Assembly: GCA_036426205.1 (NCBI GenBank)
Contig: WSYH01000656.1
Location: 1-64,000, forward strand
Direction: 5' to 3'
DNA from: Ascaphus truei
Taxonomy: Eukaryota > Chordata > Amphibia > Anura > Ascaphidae
Length of the DNA: 64,000 bases
Shown here: positions 1 through 10,477 of the stretch, one piece after another
How the letters are laid out: every line of letters begins with the position of its first letter
How positions within the stretch are numbered: the stretch's first letter is position 1
Program-made: the position numbers and the translations under genes
Notes under the pieces: generated by a model
What the model was told of the DNA's origin: nothing
Database searches by the model: none
What the model saw: the letters and a program-made list of their open reading frames with translations, nothing else

Positions 1-917
1 TGTAGTGGGGGAGGGTATTTAGGCCTCCCGAGTGGTGGGTGAGGGTGGGGTAACCCCTTAATGACTGAAGTGGTTAATGACCGCTAATGTGATTAAGGGG
101 TTAGCTGCTATTTTTATGCTTGTGTATGTTTTGCAGCACCGGAGGGACATGGGCAGGATAAAGATGAGGATGAAGACTGCCTTCATCGTGGGTGCCTGGA
201 AAAGGTAAGTGTAATATGTATTTATTGTATTTATTGTAATTTATATGTATTTAAAATGGGCAAATGCATTATTATCCATATGTGGATAATAGTAATTTTG
301 CCCATTACTGTATTGTATGTGTTAGGGGGGTGTATTTAGTTATAAATATTGTTTATTATTTTTGGAGGCACAACATTGGTACCGCAGGCCCGCTGGGACC
401 CCTGGACTCCCGCGGGGACCCCGGGATGGCCGCGGGGACCCCCGCACTCCCGTGGGGACCCCCGCTTGGTGAGCCGTCGACCCCCGGACCCACGCAAGGT
501 CAGCCGGGGACAGCCACGCTATTCCAGGCCTCCCTTGGGGACCCCCGCGGGGTCAGCCGGGGACACCCGCCGGCCTATTGTATGGGTTTTGCGCATGCAA
601 AAAATGTAAACAAAGAAATTTTTCTAAGTCCAGCTTTTTTATCACCTGCCTTTAGCTGGCGATATTTTTTGAACACAACTTTCGCGTATGATAACTTTGC
701 GTAGCTTAGTGAATCCCGGTGAATGGCAGAATTGAACGCAAACAGGTTATCGAACGAGCAAAGTTGTAATTTGAAAAATTTTGAGGAAAAAGTCACTTTA
801 AGAGCGCAAAGTGCCTGTTTGCGTGGCTGAGTGAATCGTGTTCGGCGGAACATCACGTTCTAAGAGTACTTTGCGCTCTTAAAATGACTTAACGGAGCTT
901 AGTGCATAGCCCCCTTT
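1..917 (+). repeat. Right arm of modular palindromic repeat family, copy 1
   Basis: The sequence carries the modules seen at 37500-39073 in the same order. These are a GGTGGGTGAGGGTGGGGTAA block, a hairpin around 48-107 built on AACCCCTTAAT and its complement, an exon-like cassette (137-204), a 'TTATCC..TGGATAATAGTAATTTTG' block near 270-300, and a terminus near 895-917 ending GCTTAGTGCATAGCCCCC. It is cut by the window edge. Several open frames here come from GC-rich repeat sequence and are not genes. The family assignment rests on shared modules within this window; I cannot name the transposon superfamily. Confidence 0.65.
137..204 (+). other. Exon-like cassette, copy 1 (inside repeat)
   Basis: A TTTTGCAG acceptor ends at 136 and a GGTAAGTG donor begins at 205, bounding 68 bp. 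Four other copies lie at 11891-11956 (minus), 33801-33863 (minus), 37727-37789 (plus) and 41476-41533 (plus), and every copy keeps both splice signals. The core reads CATGGGCAGGATAAAGATGA here; other copies encode an acidic HGQDEDEDGLHRG-like stretch. Transcription is not shown, so this is a candidate exon only. Confidence 0.45.
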
Positions 918-1152
918 GTATGTAATTCTATTACTGCAGGCAGGGAACAGCCTGAAAAATTTAATAACAAGTCTGGGACAGAGGCAAATACATCAGTGAC
1001 ATGCATATACTATTAACCCCTTCACTCCCAATGTGAGTTGGGGTTAATCAGCCGGGTATAATACCTTTATTAATGCCTGACTAACCCCATTATCACCACA
1101 ATTTATATGGAAATATAAGACTCTATGAGACACTTTAGTTTAAGCCACTCAG
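918..1152. other. Unassigned repeat-derived sequence
   Basis: No coding frame is recognisable. The stretch contains a TTAACCCCTTCACTCCCAATG module that resembles the segment near 43806, so it is probably another fragment of the same interspersed-repeat set. Confidence 0.4.
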
Positions 1153-1186
1153 CACTTGAAAAAGACCACTTTGGTCGAAACGTCGC
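1153..1186 (+). ncRNA. Hammerhead-like motif of a Penelope-like terminal repeat
   Basis: CTTGA, a GACC/GGTC stem with a short loop, then CGAAACGTCG form the core layout of the minimal hammerhead motifs known in Penelope-like element terminal repeats. The first core box deviates from CTGANGA, so it is probably a degenerate copy. No Penelope coding sequence adjoins it, so it is likely a solo terminal-repeat remnant. Confidence 0.4.
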
Positions 1187-1356
1187 TAAGTTTTTGGCTC
1201 ATTAATTAGCATTTAAAATCAGCAGTGCCTTGTGTATTTCTTTCATTTCTGTATGACTTGGATTTCAAGCAGGACTTCTTGCAAAACACAAGTGCACCGG
1301 AAAATATGTATCATCCTTTTCTATATGGTGTGCAGCAGTTACATTTCTATTTGAAT

Positions 1357-1463
1357 GCCAGCTCACCAGCCCAAAGAGTAAAACCAAATCCCCCTTGATT
1401 CCTCTGCCCTTAGTATCTGTTCCCTTTGAAAGGATTTGGGTAGACCTGGTAGACCTGGCATGA
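1357..1463 (+). pseudogene. Ty3/gypsy integrase fragment (host of element A)
   Basis: One frame reads CQLTSPKSK, then PLIPLPLVSVPFERI, then WVDLVDL and a stop. This matches the end of the HHCC zinc-binding domain and the start of the integrase core of Ty3-type elements, including the first catalytic Asp in the VDLV stretch. Element A begins 15 bp downstream (1478), so this remnant was probably the insertion target. A compatible later integrase segment occurs at 49175-49445, beyond the other end of element A. Confidence 0.7.
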
Positions 1464-1477
1464 CCTCTAGAACTAAC

Positions 1478-2427
1478 TGTGACAGTGAAGGGGTTCCCAG
1501 GCCATGAAATAAAGGCATTTTGCTCTGATGGGTTCCCCTGAGTCAGATAAAGTGACTGTAGAGTGTCAGTTCTGCAGCCCAGGGCTGGCTGCAGTCCTAT
1601 TAATGTGTAATAAAATGTCTAAAATGCTCCCGCTAGGAATAAGGGGCTTCTATCACTGTTTAAAGGGTTTATTGTATAATTATGCCTAGGGTTATGTGGT
1701 GGGCCCCGGCATTGCAACACTGTATCACTGTGTAACCGCAGAAAAGCAAGGGAAGCCTTAACCGCGAGATAAATTAATTAAGTGGTCTGTGGTCATGAAA
1801 AGATTTCAGATTGCAACAATGTATAATGTGGTCTCATCATCCAATTAAGGTCAATCGTTAAAGTGCGTCTGCGGTTATCGATTGGGTCCGGGGATTGCAA
1901 CATTGTATCCCGGCCCCAAACCGCAGACCGGGGAAAAGTTAAACCACAAACTAAATCACAGCCCACACATAATTAACTAGCTAACTTTTGATAGGAATGT
2001 CCAAGCTCGCTGATTTTTGATATGCAGGGTACTAGGGAGTAATCATTTAACCAGGTATAGTTATAATACTCTAGCATTTATTAAAAGTCATAAATGAGAA
2101 GTAGCCCTGAGTTTTGTATCTTAAAGTTATAGGAACCGGAACATTTACATTTCAGCCAGGCAGGACAGCGGATACATTAAGCTTTCACTATTGTTATTTA
2201 TGATCAACCATCCCAGGGATGAGTCATGCATAATGTAAGTCCAGACTTCTGAGACTCCCTGTGGAGATGACTCCAGGGTGTCTGCAAAATTCCGGGGCTT
2301 CAAAAGGTATTGACCTGGTGAAGGTGCCAAATGTCAGGAACTGTATATAAACATTTTGCCTAGCAGATGTCCGGGTATACTGGAGAAAGGTAGACATTCT
2401 GCTGCCGTGCAAGGGGGCTTGGTCAGA
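1478..2427 (+). repeat. Element A 5' LTR, part 1 (Gmr1-like Ty3)
   Basis: The stretch aligns along its length with 46291-47238, the start of the intact 3' LTR, beginning TGTGACAGTGAAGG and ending CTTGGTCAG. It stops abruptly where endogenous foamy-type LTR sequence begins. The remaining 3' portion of this LTR lies beyond the provirus at 25853-26118. CTAAC precedes it and CTCAC follows the 3' LTR, a plausible 5 bp target duplication with one mismatch. Confidence 0.85.
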
Positions 2428-2707
2428 ATGGATTGTTAGCATACTGTAACTGCTAGCCATTAGCTTACAAGTATCTTGTTGTGATATTACTGGTTATTTC
2501 TTTGTTGTGATACAATAAATGACAAACCTTATCTTATACAAACTCTGAGTGACCTTTCTTTATAATAATCTCACAATACTCTTGCAAGTGAGTGTGAACC
2601 GAGAAATCTACAAGTACGAAATTGTGATTTGTGTTTTTGCTTAGTGCAAGATATAACTTATCACGAGGCATTACTTGGGAGAGGAAGGTTGGCAAAGAGC
2701 CCAGATT
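2428..2707 (+). repeat. Foamy-type 5' LTR, 5'-truncated
   Basis: About 280 bp match 25568-25852 of the 3' LTR with few mismatches, including AATAAA at 2514-2519. The first roughly 490 bp (U3 and the TATA region present in the 3' LTR) are absent. The left boundary abuts element A LTR sequence, which itself lacks about 360 bp here relative to its 3' copy. One deletion across the junction explains both losses. Confidence 0.85.
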
Positions 2708-2708
2708 A

Positions 2709-2724
2709 TGGCGCCCAAACGTGG
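2709..2724 (+). promoter_or_regulatory. Retroviral primer-binding site (tRNA-Lys type)
   Basis: TGGCGCCCAAACGTGG follows the LTR directly. Foamy viruses use tRNA-Lys1,2 with a TGGCGCCCAACGTGGG-type site; this copy has one extra A. It marks the LTR/leader boundary and supports the spumavirus assignment. Confidence 0.8.
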
Positions 2725-2866
2725 TTAATTACTCATGAGTTGTATAAATAAGTCATAAATCTTATGTTACCCATTTAATCTTTAAAGTACACGTGTATGC
2801 TATTTCCTCTTTATAATAGAGAAGGTACAATTTTCATTATATATATATATATATATATCTTATATC

Positions 2867-3376
2867 ATGGCTGTTATGGATTTTGCACGAGCTGCAGATC
2901 TGAATGTTTTAATGAGAAGTCAGTATCATAGAGATCTGATTGATGGTGAAACTCTGGCATTTGAAATTCAATTTGGCCCATGGGGACCTTGGGCGAGATA
3001 CTGCTATCTTACAATAGACACCACAGCGGATCCAGTCACATATCAACACATACAACAGGCATATAACCCGTTGACACACACGATCATTAATTTTACACAT
3101 AATGCAGCGACTGTCATTTTGGGGCAACAGCCTGTGATTGCTACAGGCGTGGACAGACATTGTCCTATTAATTCTGGTGCGAAATATGGGGAGAATCGCA
3201 CACATTTATTTACACCAGTTACATTACCTGAGTTAACACAAGCTGCACGGGACTTACTGCCAACAGAGAGGAAAGTAATATACCATTATTATGCATGGCT
3301 ATATACTCCCCCTGGTGAATCCCCACCGTCCCGGCTGGGGCCTAAATTTGGTGTACCTTGCTCCAGGAAACACTGA
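2867..3376 (+). pseudogene. gag: Foamy-type Gag, N-terminal fragment
   Basis: An open frame of 169 codons starts at the first ATG (context ATCATGG) 143 bp downstream of the primer site, the position expected for gag. GPWGPWAR near residues 37-44 resembles the Gly/Trp-rich, Arg-containing cytoplasmic targeting motif of foamy Gag N-termini. After about residue 150 the sequence loses resemblance to a capsid protein and stops. No capsid core or C-terminal Gly/Arg boxes follow, because the DNA switches to an unrelated segment. Gag is normally several hundred residues, so this is a remnant. The assignment rests mainly on position plus this motif. Confidence 0.65.
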
Positions 3377-3493
3377 AAAAGAACACACAAACTTAGCGGT
3401 TAAACATTATCACCTTCACATAATAATGACAGAACATACGCTCACTGACCAGCAGAGAGCATCAAAGAAAAAGGCAGACCACTCTTGACGGAC

Positions 3494-4282
3494 CTAATAG
3501 TAGTGTCGAGGGTCTGGTTTCTTCACCTCCCGCCCCGCTGCATCGGTGACTGTTACACTAAACTCTCGGGGCAAGCCTCGCTCATTGCAATACACCACCT
3601 TGTGCATATAAACGCTGCGCCCTATTTTCCAGACCCGAATCAGTTGGGAGACCCTCTGCTCAGCCTGAACCCCCTTAATGGCTCCTCCCTTATTCACGAT
3701 GTAGTATTCGATATTATTACGAAGCCACCTTTCTCGATTGTCCTCTATTTCCCTCATCAGAGGTTCGGGGACATATGGGTATTCAAGCCCATGGGATCTT
3801 TTATATTTAGCTGCAATAACTTTGGGGATGGATGGGTTTGGGGGATGGGGCCGGACGGTAGGTACCGGCAGGGTCACGGCCTGCTCCTCCACAACACCTG
3901 ACTCACGTCCGCCACAAAGTTCATTCTGTCCTTCGGTAAGTGATCTTCTCGTTCTCTGATTCGAGCGCCCACTCCGTCGGTCCGTAGGGGATCGACTCCC
4001 ACTGCTCGACCATAGAGGCGCGATCGCCTCCCACTCGACACCGCTCAGGTCGTCCAGAACTGCCTCTGGACACGCACGTGCTGCGACGCCATCTTGTGGT
4101 GGGTCCCCAAGCGAGACCTCTTCCTCCACGAGGATATCCAGCAACGCCCTTCTGCTGCGCGGTCCAGCCTGACCCTGGATCCGCTCTTCGTTCACCTCCA
4201 CCCCCGGAATCTGCGGTGAGCATGGAGTTAACCTACTGCTCCGCAGGGTCGTGCCTTGTGCACCACCTCGTGTACCTAACAT
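3494..4282 (-). CDS. Orphan antisense 262-codon ORF inside the foamy provirus
   Basis: An uninterrupted frame starts at ATG 4282 (an in-frame TGA lies 12 bases upstream) and ends at TAG 3494. The N-terminal half is low-complexity: Gly/Arg-rich, then Ser/Arg-rich (RSPTDRRSGRSNQRTRRSL). The C-terminal half looks folded, with a charged stretch (LMREIEDNRERWLRNN) and mixed hydrophobic segments ending KKPDPRHYY. I recognise no family. It lies in a GC-richer 1.1 kb segment (about 3400-4550) that replaces the rest of gag and early pol. It could be an exon of an unknown mobile element or virus, a captured gene fragment, or a chance frame helped by GC-rich sequence. Such a length in surroundings full of broken frames makes pure chance less attractive. 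Confidence 0.4.
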   Translation of the reverse strand: MLGTRGGAQGTTLRSSRLTPCSPQIPGVEVNEERIQGQAGPRSRRALLDILVEEEVSLGDPPQDGVAARACPEAVLDDLSGVEWEAIAPLWSSSGSRSPTDRRSGRSNQRTRRSLTEGQNELCGGRESGVVEEQAVTLPVPTVRPHPPNPSIPKVIAAKYKRSHGLEYPYVPEPLMREIEDNRERWLRNNIEYYIVNKGGAIKGVQAEQRVSQLIRVWKIGRSVYMHKVVYCNERGLPREFSVTVTDAAGREVKKPDPRHYY

Positions 4283-4526
4283 ATGTCTAACTCATGTTTG
4301 CACTACCTCAGGCTAGGCTCACTCTCTCAGTGTCTACTGTATCTCCTTCCTCCCAGTCTGTGCTCCCTTTGGTAAGTGATCTGGAATGGCTAGAGTACTC
4401 TGGGGCTCCCATGCAGTACTTGGGCGTCTACCTCTCTTGGTCAGCCTAGTGCAGACCCTCTCCAGGACTCCTGACCTAGTTAACAGGCTCTCCCTTCTGG
4501 CGTCCTAACCCTAGCGTGACCTCAAG
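4283..4526. other. Remainder of the inserted segment between gag and pol remnants
   Basis: No recognised coding sequence. A CTTTGGTAAGTGATCTG string near 4367-4383 echoes CTTCGGTAAGTGATCTT near 3932, an internal duplication on either side of the start of the antisense ORF. Neither copy has a proven role. Confidence 0.35.
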
Positions 4527-5117
4527 GTGACTCGGACAGCTATAGCCCCTCTCCTTAAATCTGCAGGTTCAAGAATTGCTAAATATGGAGCAGATATTAA
4601 CCTGTTGCATAGTTGGCAATTACCAATAGGAGATCACTCTGCACAGTTTGCAGAGATTCACGCATTAGCTTTTGCTATGAAAGAAGCACTTACAGTTAAA
4701 GGACATGTACTTATAGTTACAGATTCCGCTTATTTAGCACGTTCAGCAATGCAGGACCTACCAATATGGAGATCAAATGGATTTTTGAATGCCAAAAGGA
4801 AACAACTAATGCACATTGCTAAGTGGAAGGCCATTGCGGCCTATTTTGAACAAAAGCCTGATATTGAAATTGTACATGAACCAGCGCACAGAACGCTTGG
4901 TTCATCGGTTCATACTATGGGTAACCAGATTGCAGATAGTCTCGCGCAAACTGTAAGTCAAAAATTTGCCATTAACAAAGTGTTAACAAGGGCACAGTCA
5001 AAGTCAGCCAATCTCGATGCAGAGTTGTATGCTTGTCTGGATACTACCAGGCCTAATCCACCTGGGTATCCCAAGAAATACTCATTTAAACAGGTCGACA
5101 ATAATTGCATGGTTTAA
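4527..5117 (+). pseudogene. pol: Foamy-type Pol fragment: RNase H domain and linker to integrase
   Basis: The 196-codon frame carries RNase H features. It has an acidic residue in the FAEIHALAFAM helix, the VTDSAYLARS Asp, and the MGNQIADSLA Asp near the end of the domain. This is followed by a linker toward the integrase zinc finger. Only the first few codons belong to the upstream inserted segment. Protease and the RT palm and fingers are missing. The frame ends at a TAA near 5115; integrase continues in a different frame from 5105, so a small indel separates them. Confidence 0.8.
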
Positions 5118-5395
5118 TTGATACTAATGAATTCATTGTTCCCCCTGTAGCAAGCAGAATGCAGATCGCTACGCAAGCACATGACAGTGTGGGACACCCT
5201 CACCTAGGGAGAGAAAATGTTTTGTTGACACTGAAACACAAATACAGGTGGCCGAATATGAGAAAAACGGTTAAGTCAGTCTTAAGAAACTGTAAACCAT
5301 GTCGGTTTGTAAACAGTCCTAATCATCAGACACCACCATTTATTATTAATGCAATACCGAGCAAACCGTTTGATTTAAAACAAACAACAAGGGCC
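5105..5395 (+). pseudogene. pol: Foamy-type integrase N-terminal (HHCC) fragment
   Basis: HDSVGHPHLGR supplies the two His residues and NCKPCRF the two Cys of an integrase zinc-binding domain. RWPNMRKTVKSVLRNC between them is typical of retroviral and Ty3 integrases. The sequence then runs through a short linker (NAIPSKPFDLK) and stops matching at about 5392, where the palindromic repeat starts. The catalytic core is absent; only the C-terminal domain survives, at 20453. Confidence 0.8.
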
Positions 5396-5904
5396 AAATA
5401 CCCCCTTCACCCACCCCCGCTACCCACAATAAAGCTGGCACGGTGGGTTAACCCCTTCATTGCCTTAGCGGTTAGCCGCTAAGGTAATGAAGTGGCCTTT
5501 AAATGCATTTTTCCTGCCTCGGATGCATGCCGGGGGCCTCCGGTGCGGGTATCAGCTCCGGAGACCCCCGGCATCAATCACAGACAGGAAAAAGGGCTGA
5601 TTTTTTCTAAGTATCGCCCTTGCCGATGCTTCTCCTCCACCAAGTTGCCAACTTTAGTTGGCGGGCTGGATTCCCAATAAACTCTCCATTCTAGTGTGCC
5701 GATCAGCACCGAAAAGCTGATCGGGGCTACCTGAATTCCACCAAGTTCAAAAAGTGCCGATAAGTGGCTTATTGGCAGCCGGCTGCTGATAATTTTTTAT
5801 CGGGAAGAAAAGTTGCCGATAATTCCCACTTATCGGCGCTTACTGAATCGGGAGGGCAAAAAATGCCGAAAAAAGCCTTATCAGCGCTTACTGCATAAGG
5901 CCCA
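5392..5904 (+). repeat. Right-arm fragment of modular palindromic repeat, copy 2
   Basis: The stretch beginning GGCCAAATACCCCCTTCACC parallels 38543-39073. It shares the AACCCCTTCATTGCC hairpin, a GCATGCCGGGGG/CCCCCGGCAT inverted pair (about 5526-5572), and a terminus GCGCTTACTGCATAAGGCCCA. It interrupts the foamy integrase and opens the roughly 15 kb insertion block in pol. Confidence 0.7.
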
Positions 5905-6585
5905 TAGTCTGCTTTAAGGTTCCAATTTTACCACAGTGACAGGTGTTGTAAAAAAATGCATAAAATATATTCCTCTTTGGCTTTGATTGTACATTTGTCA
6001 CAGTGTGACTCAGATGCAATAGCTGAGTAAAAAGTCAAATTAAATGTTAAGTCTCTGGGTGCACGTATCTCAGGAAGCTTGACAAATCAAAAATGCTGAG
6101 CATGACGATGGTTTCAAACCAGCAGCTGAAAATACATTAACATTCTGAAATGAGAGCAAGTAATTCCAATCTGAAAGGCCATAAATAAGTGGAATGCAGT
6201 AGCCAGGTTACGTGTTGACAAAGGGAACTTGTTATGCAACATCAACAGGTGTTCATATAGAGATTATCACAACAGCTCTGACCTCTTTAAAACCTTGTGA
6301 ATTTTTGTCTAACCTTCAGCAGAAAGCACAGGGCCTTAAATCATGTGCAATATAAAACTACAAAATGCAAATGTGTATTGTAAAATCAACATGTTAGGAC
6401 AATATTGTCTTTCCAATATTAAGTAAAATCATTGATTTTGGTTGTTTAAAAGTAGTTGTGCACAGGTCTTCAAAACCAGTTTGCATCATGTTTTGTGGTT
6501 CTCTCTTAAATTTTATAAGACACATTGCCCGAATTTCAACAATTTTGCCAAATTTTACACAGAATTCAACCAGACACAGAATAAG
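5905..6585. other. Anonymous AT-rich stretch
   Basis: I see no open frame of note, no tandem repeat and no recognisable element end here. It belongs to the insertion block inside the foamy pol gene. Confidence 0.5.
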
Positions 6586-6947
6586 AGCAAAACAAAGCTG
6601 TGTGGTGCTCTAACATAGACCTGACCAATATAGGTTGTAGCAATATAATAAAGAGTTCAATCCATTCCCAGAGATACCCCACACTATAATGGACCATCTA
6701 TATTATAAACGCCACATCCATTTGATCAATAAACCAGAAGAGTAACACCTTTATGATGATGAATACTCACACTTGCTTGTGTCTGGTTTGTAGCATTGAA
6801 AAGGATTCCTGTGGTGTTAGCTGGAGTAAATTCACTCACTTTTTGCAGATGGGTCTTCAGTGGGTTCTTCATAGGTGTGTGCTGCCGGTTCTCCAGGGTA
6901 GTAGACAGGTTCAGCAGGGAGAGATGGAGCACTACTGGAAAAGTTAT
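6586..6947 (+). repeat. 362 bp repeat, copy 1 (second copy at 14195)
   Basis: Nearly identical to 14195-14556, starting AGAGCAAAACAAAGCTGTGTG and ending GATGGAGCACTAC. Both copies carry the same short frames, which are shadows of repeat sequence. The second copy abuts the Penelope-like element at 14563, so this could be a segmental duplication or an interspersed repeat used twice as an insertion site. Confidence 0.8.
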
Positions 6948-8165
6948 GATGAGTCAAAAAGTGACAAAAGCCCAGGACGTGGCCAAGACTCAGAGCTAAG
7001 CGGTCGCACGCTAGCTCAGCTCCGGTGTACCACGGCAATAAACACTGCCAAACACCCCCAGCTAGCCCCAGTTCTCGATGCAGCATTCCTCACACAGAAC
7101 ACCAGCCCTGTAGGCTGGTCTGGAGGTGTTCTTGCCCCGGATCGGTGCCTGGGAGAGCACATTTGGCCCGTGATACCTTTCTCCATATCGATCTGCGAGG
7201 AGCACAAGATGGCCGATGGGTGCTCACAGATCTTCTAGCCCACGATCCCGCAAACACCGGGGAGCCAACTAGCAGGTCAGAATCGGCAGTGGCGAGTGTT
7301 ACTGTTGGAGAGGACGGCTGCTGTTTGGCTGTTGCAGGAGAGACGTTTGCACAGAAGAGGGGTGGCCATCTTAACGCTTTGCCCGTCAAGAATAAACAAG
7401 AGACACAAGTCTGTCCCTCTCTCCCTTTACATTGTCAGCCCCCCCCCCAACCTCCCAGAGACCCAGACTGAGGGCTTGGTCCCAGCAAGACTCCTCCCCT
7501 CTCCTATTCAGGAAAAAGCCCAGAAGCCTGCCAGGAGCGTAAAACCTTGTTAGGAGTATCCTCACTCCCCAGGACTGCAGCTGAGGGCCCCTAAGACTCT
7601 GCAAGTGCCAAATAGCCATAGCTATCAAGGCATAACTACAGGGGCCTGTGGACTCACCCACCCTTGAGGTTTTAACTCTGAGCAGAGTCCTTGTGCAGAA
7701 CAAGCCAGAAGCCCACAAGGAACAACACAGCACCCTAAAATGGCCACCATGTGCTCCTGAACAGCTGCTCACAGCCGTTACGAACACCACCTTACCTCCA
7801 CAGTCGCATAAACGCAAAAGAACAAATAAAATAATGCTGGGTTGGGCGGTCACACCCTCCCATGCCCTAAAATCCCCACAACTCAAGTGCATTTAAACAT
7901 CTTCATGTAACAGCTGACTACCCATGTGAGGGGGTGCAAAAATGGTCCCGGCATAAACGAAGAAGCATGACACGGGCCTCACCCGGAAGACGCTAAATAA
8001 AACCGGTAAAAAAACAGTAAAATAAGAGCGAAGAGGGGCTGACCCAACTCTACTTCTTCCTGACAACCCGAGACACGGCTCCACTGAAACGGTACAGAAA
8101 CCGGAGGCCTCTTAATTTTTCAAAAGTGAAGAACGCAACGCCTAAACCCTCAGACAAAAAAAAGA
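6948..8165 (+). other. GC-rich stretch upstream of L1-like ORF1 remnant, possible 5' UTR
   Basis: Moderately GC-rich DNA with several short overlapping frames on both strands, none recognisable. It contains GCACAAGATGGCCGATGGG (about 7201), the kind of ATGGCC-containing motif seen in LINE 5' regions, and lies directly before an L1-like ORF1 fragment. Reading it as the LINE 5' UTR is an inference. Confidence 0.35.
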
Positions 8166-8770
8166 GTAACACAATCTCAGGACAGAGAGGAAACTGAATC
8201 TGGGTCAGACTCTGACCAAGGTTCAAATATCAGAAATGATTCAAAGGCCTGAGTCAAAGAGATCAAACAGACATTCCACGAAGAACTGCAGAGCGCAATA
8301 ATGGGTCTCCGCTCATAAAACGCAGCGGTCGAGGAGCATACCACAGATCTCGAAGAAGCCATGGAGGCCACCACCGAAAAACAGGTGGAGGTAGACTCGG
8401 ATATGGCCCAAATGAAAGAACAGATATCCCGACTCCAGGACTCTGTACAGGCTTTTCCAAAATATACTCCCAGAAGCAACCAACGCAAAGCAGGAACTGG
8501 ACAGAGCCCATAGAATCTATAGCCTAAAAAAATTTGAAAATAGAGGTCCTAGAATATAATTACAAAACTCCACTATTTCTCGACCAAAGAAGAAATTATC
8601 AAGAAAACCAGGAACCTACAGTAGACAAGATTCTTTTTGAAGATACAGAAATACAAATCTTTTCGGACCATGTTCCAATGACATTTGCCAAAAGATGGTG
8701 CTTAGGGAATTAACGGTAGAAAAGGTAGAAAGGTAGAAAAAGGAAAAATCAAGAGCTTTAAATATATATA
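8166..8770 (+). pseudogene. L1/Tx1-like LINE ORF1 remnant
   Basis: Conceptual translation in shifting frames shows a coiled-coil-like stretch (HTTDLEEAMEATTEKQ, then DMAQMKEQISRLQDS). Next come LPEATNAKQELDRAHRI, matching the LPEA..ELDRAHR signature of L1-type ORF1 RNA-binding domains, and a later DTEIQIFSDHVPMTFAKR resembling the C-terminal domain. Multiple stops and frameshifts are present and no ORF2 follows. The sequence ends in an A/T-rich stretch near 8760-8790. Confidence 0.6.
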
Positions 8771-10477
8771 TATAAAAAAAAAGAAAATAAAGTAGAAACC
8801 TGGTGATACAATGACATTGTCAAGGTCATAACCCTCAGGAAAATCAATTTTTTGTAATCCTCCCCTCCTCTCTTTTATGTTTGTTAAAAAGAATTATAAA
8901 ATATGTTGAAAAAAAAGTGACAAAAACCCTCCACTGTACAGTGTAGAGCAAATAAAAATACCACTTGTGTGCACATTCACATGTCTCAGACAGGTCTGCC
9001 ATCCTGTTTTTCCCACTATCTCTTAGCAAACAGTGCTTCCACTGCAGCCAGGGATTCTGGGCAATGACATGCAAGTGAGCAGTCATAGGGCCAGAAACAA
9101 AAAGCTGTGGTATCCGAAAAAATGCGGTATTAGAACCTTATTTTTATCATGCATCAACGTTGCATCGCCAAAAATAAAGCACTTATCGGATCCATTACAA
9201 GCATTGGATCCCATAAAAAACAGACATAATACCAACATATTAAGTAAAAACTGCCATTCATCAAGATCCGATATTCATCAGAATAGGATAAATGGCAGAC
9301 TTTTATCACCTAGTCCAGACTGGCATTAGACCTGTCTTTCCTATGTATATAATGGACAATATACTGGCCATTATATACATAGATCAGATAAGCTAAACCA
9401 GCATGAATCTTTTGATACATTTTTACTTTTAAACACATTGCTTTTACATATCAACCCTTTAGTATCCCACAGGTCAAATAGTAATGGGTTTCCATGATTG
9501 GTTGACCACAAAGTGCTACAGAGCAGTTAATGTAAGCAAACAACTACACTCTTTATATTAAAAATTAGGGTAAGTATTCTGCGCACATAAAAATGGTAGA
9601 TCAATCGCAATTACGTGTGCATTACATGAGATTACCACATAGCTAGCACTGGAACTGCAGACAGATGAGGATCCCTCTGGTAAGTGTTCCTGGGTGGTCT
9701 CCGGATGTCATCTTAACCCCTCAGAGCGGTGGCAACTTGCACAATGGGTCCAACTCAGGTTGTACGTCTCATCAGGAAACAGCTCCCCACCGTCGATGGC
9801 AATCAGATCACCGTATGTGGAACAGGTGGAAATCTCTAAGGTGCAGCAAACACACCGTGTGTGTAATGGACGATGACAAGTCTCCAATGCATGCATGCAG
9901 CGTGATGATAGTCCATGAATACTTTAAAAAGCTGAATACCAGTAATTACATATCACTTGAGAACACACTTATAGTGCCTGGTGACTAGTAGTGACGATTC
10001 CCCTCTGAGCGCCCACACTTCTGTGTTACATCACTGAGGGGGCGTGAAGTCACATCACATGATGAATATCGACACAATTAGATACCAAAGCGCAGTGAGC
10101 CTTGATTGGTCTGGGATAGCCTGTTGTTCCGGTGGACAGCACCAGTCTGCTCCAAACTTGCACGTGAACACAAGGGGGCCACGTCTCTCCCACAGCGCAC
10201 TGTTCCCACATTTTTTGGGAACATGATGCTAAATCATATGTTGACAAAATTATTCTGGGTCAGGGTTTTGTGTGCAGCAGAGCAGCTACAGGTGCAACTT
10301 CCAGTTGTTGACCGCTTGCAAAGCAAAATCCGTGATTATCTCGTGGTCACTCGAGAGATGGTCCATAGCAGGCTGTAATAGCCCATCAGATTAGCACAGC
10401 GGGGGATCCCAGAGTTTCAATGGGACTCGCGCTGTGTGAATCCTACCGTGTTCCACCTGTCTGTAAGGGACGCGCAG
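8771..10477. other. Anonymous stretch with a short palindrome
   Basis: No convincing gene. A hairpin occurs at about 9341-9385, where CTATGTATATAATGG faces CCATTATATACATAG across a short spacer. GATCCGATAT and ATCGGATCC motifs nearby (about 9180-9280) hint at a small inverted-repeat element, but I cannot set its ends. The open frames of 60-107 codons here have no recognisable content. Confidence 0.4.

Noticed and set aside
3485..3901. 138-codon plus-strand frame overlapping the orphan antisense ORF
   Set aside because: Shorter than the opposite-strand frame, in the foamy sense strand but without Gag or Pol features; treated as its shadow.
6753..7892. Several 80-168 codon frames on both strands
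   Set aside because: Overlapping, mutually exclusive, without recognisable domains, and part is duplicated at 14367 as plain repeat.
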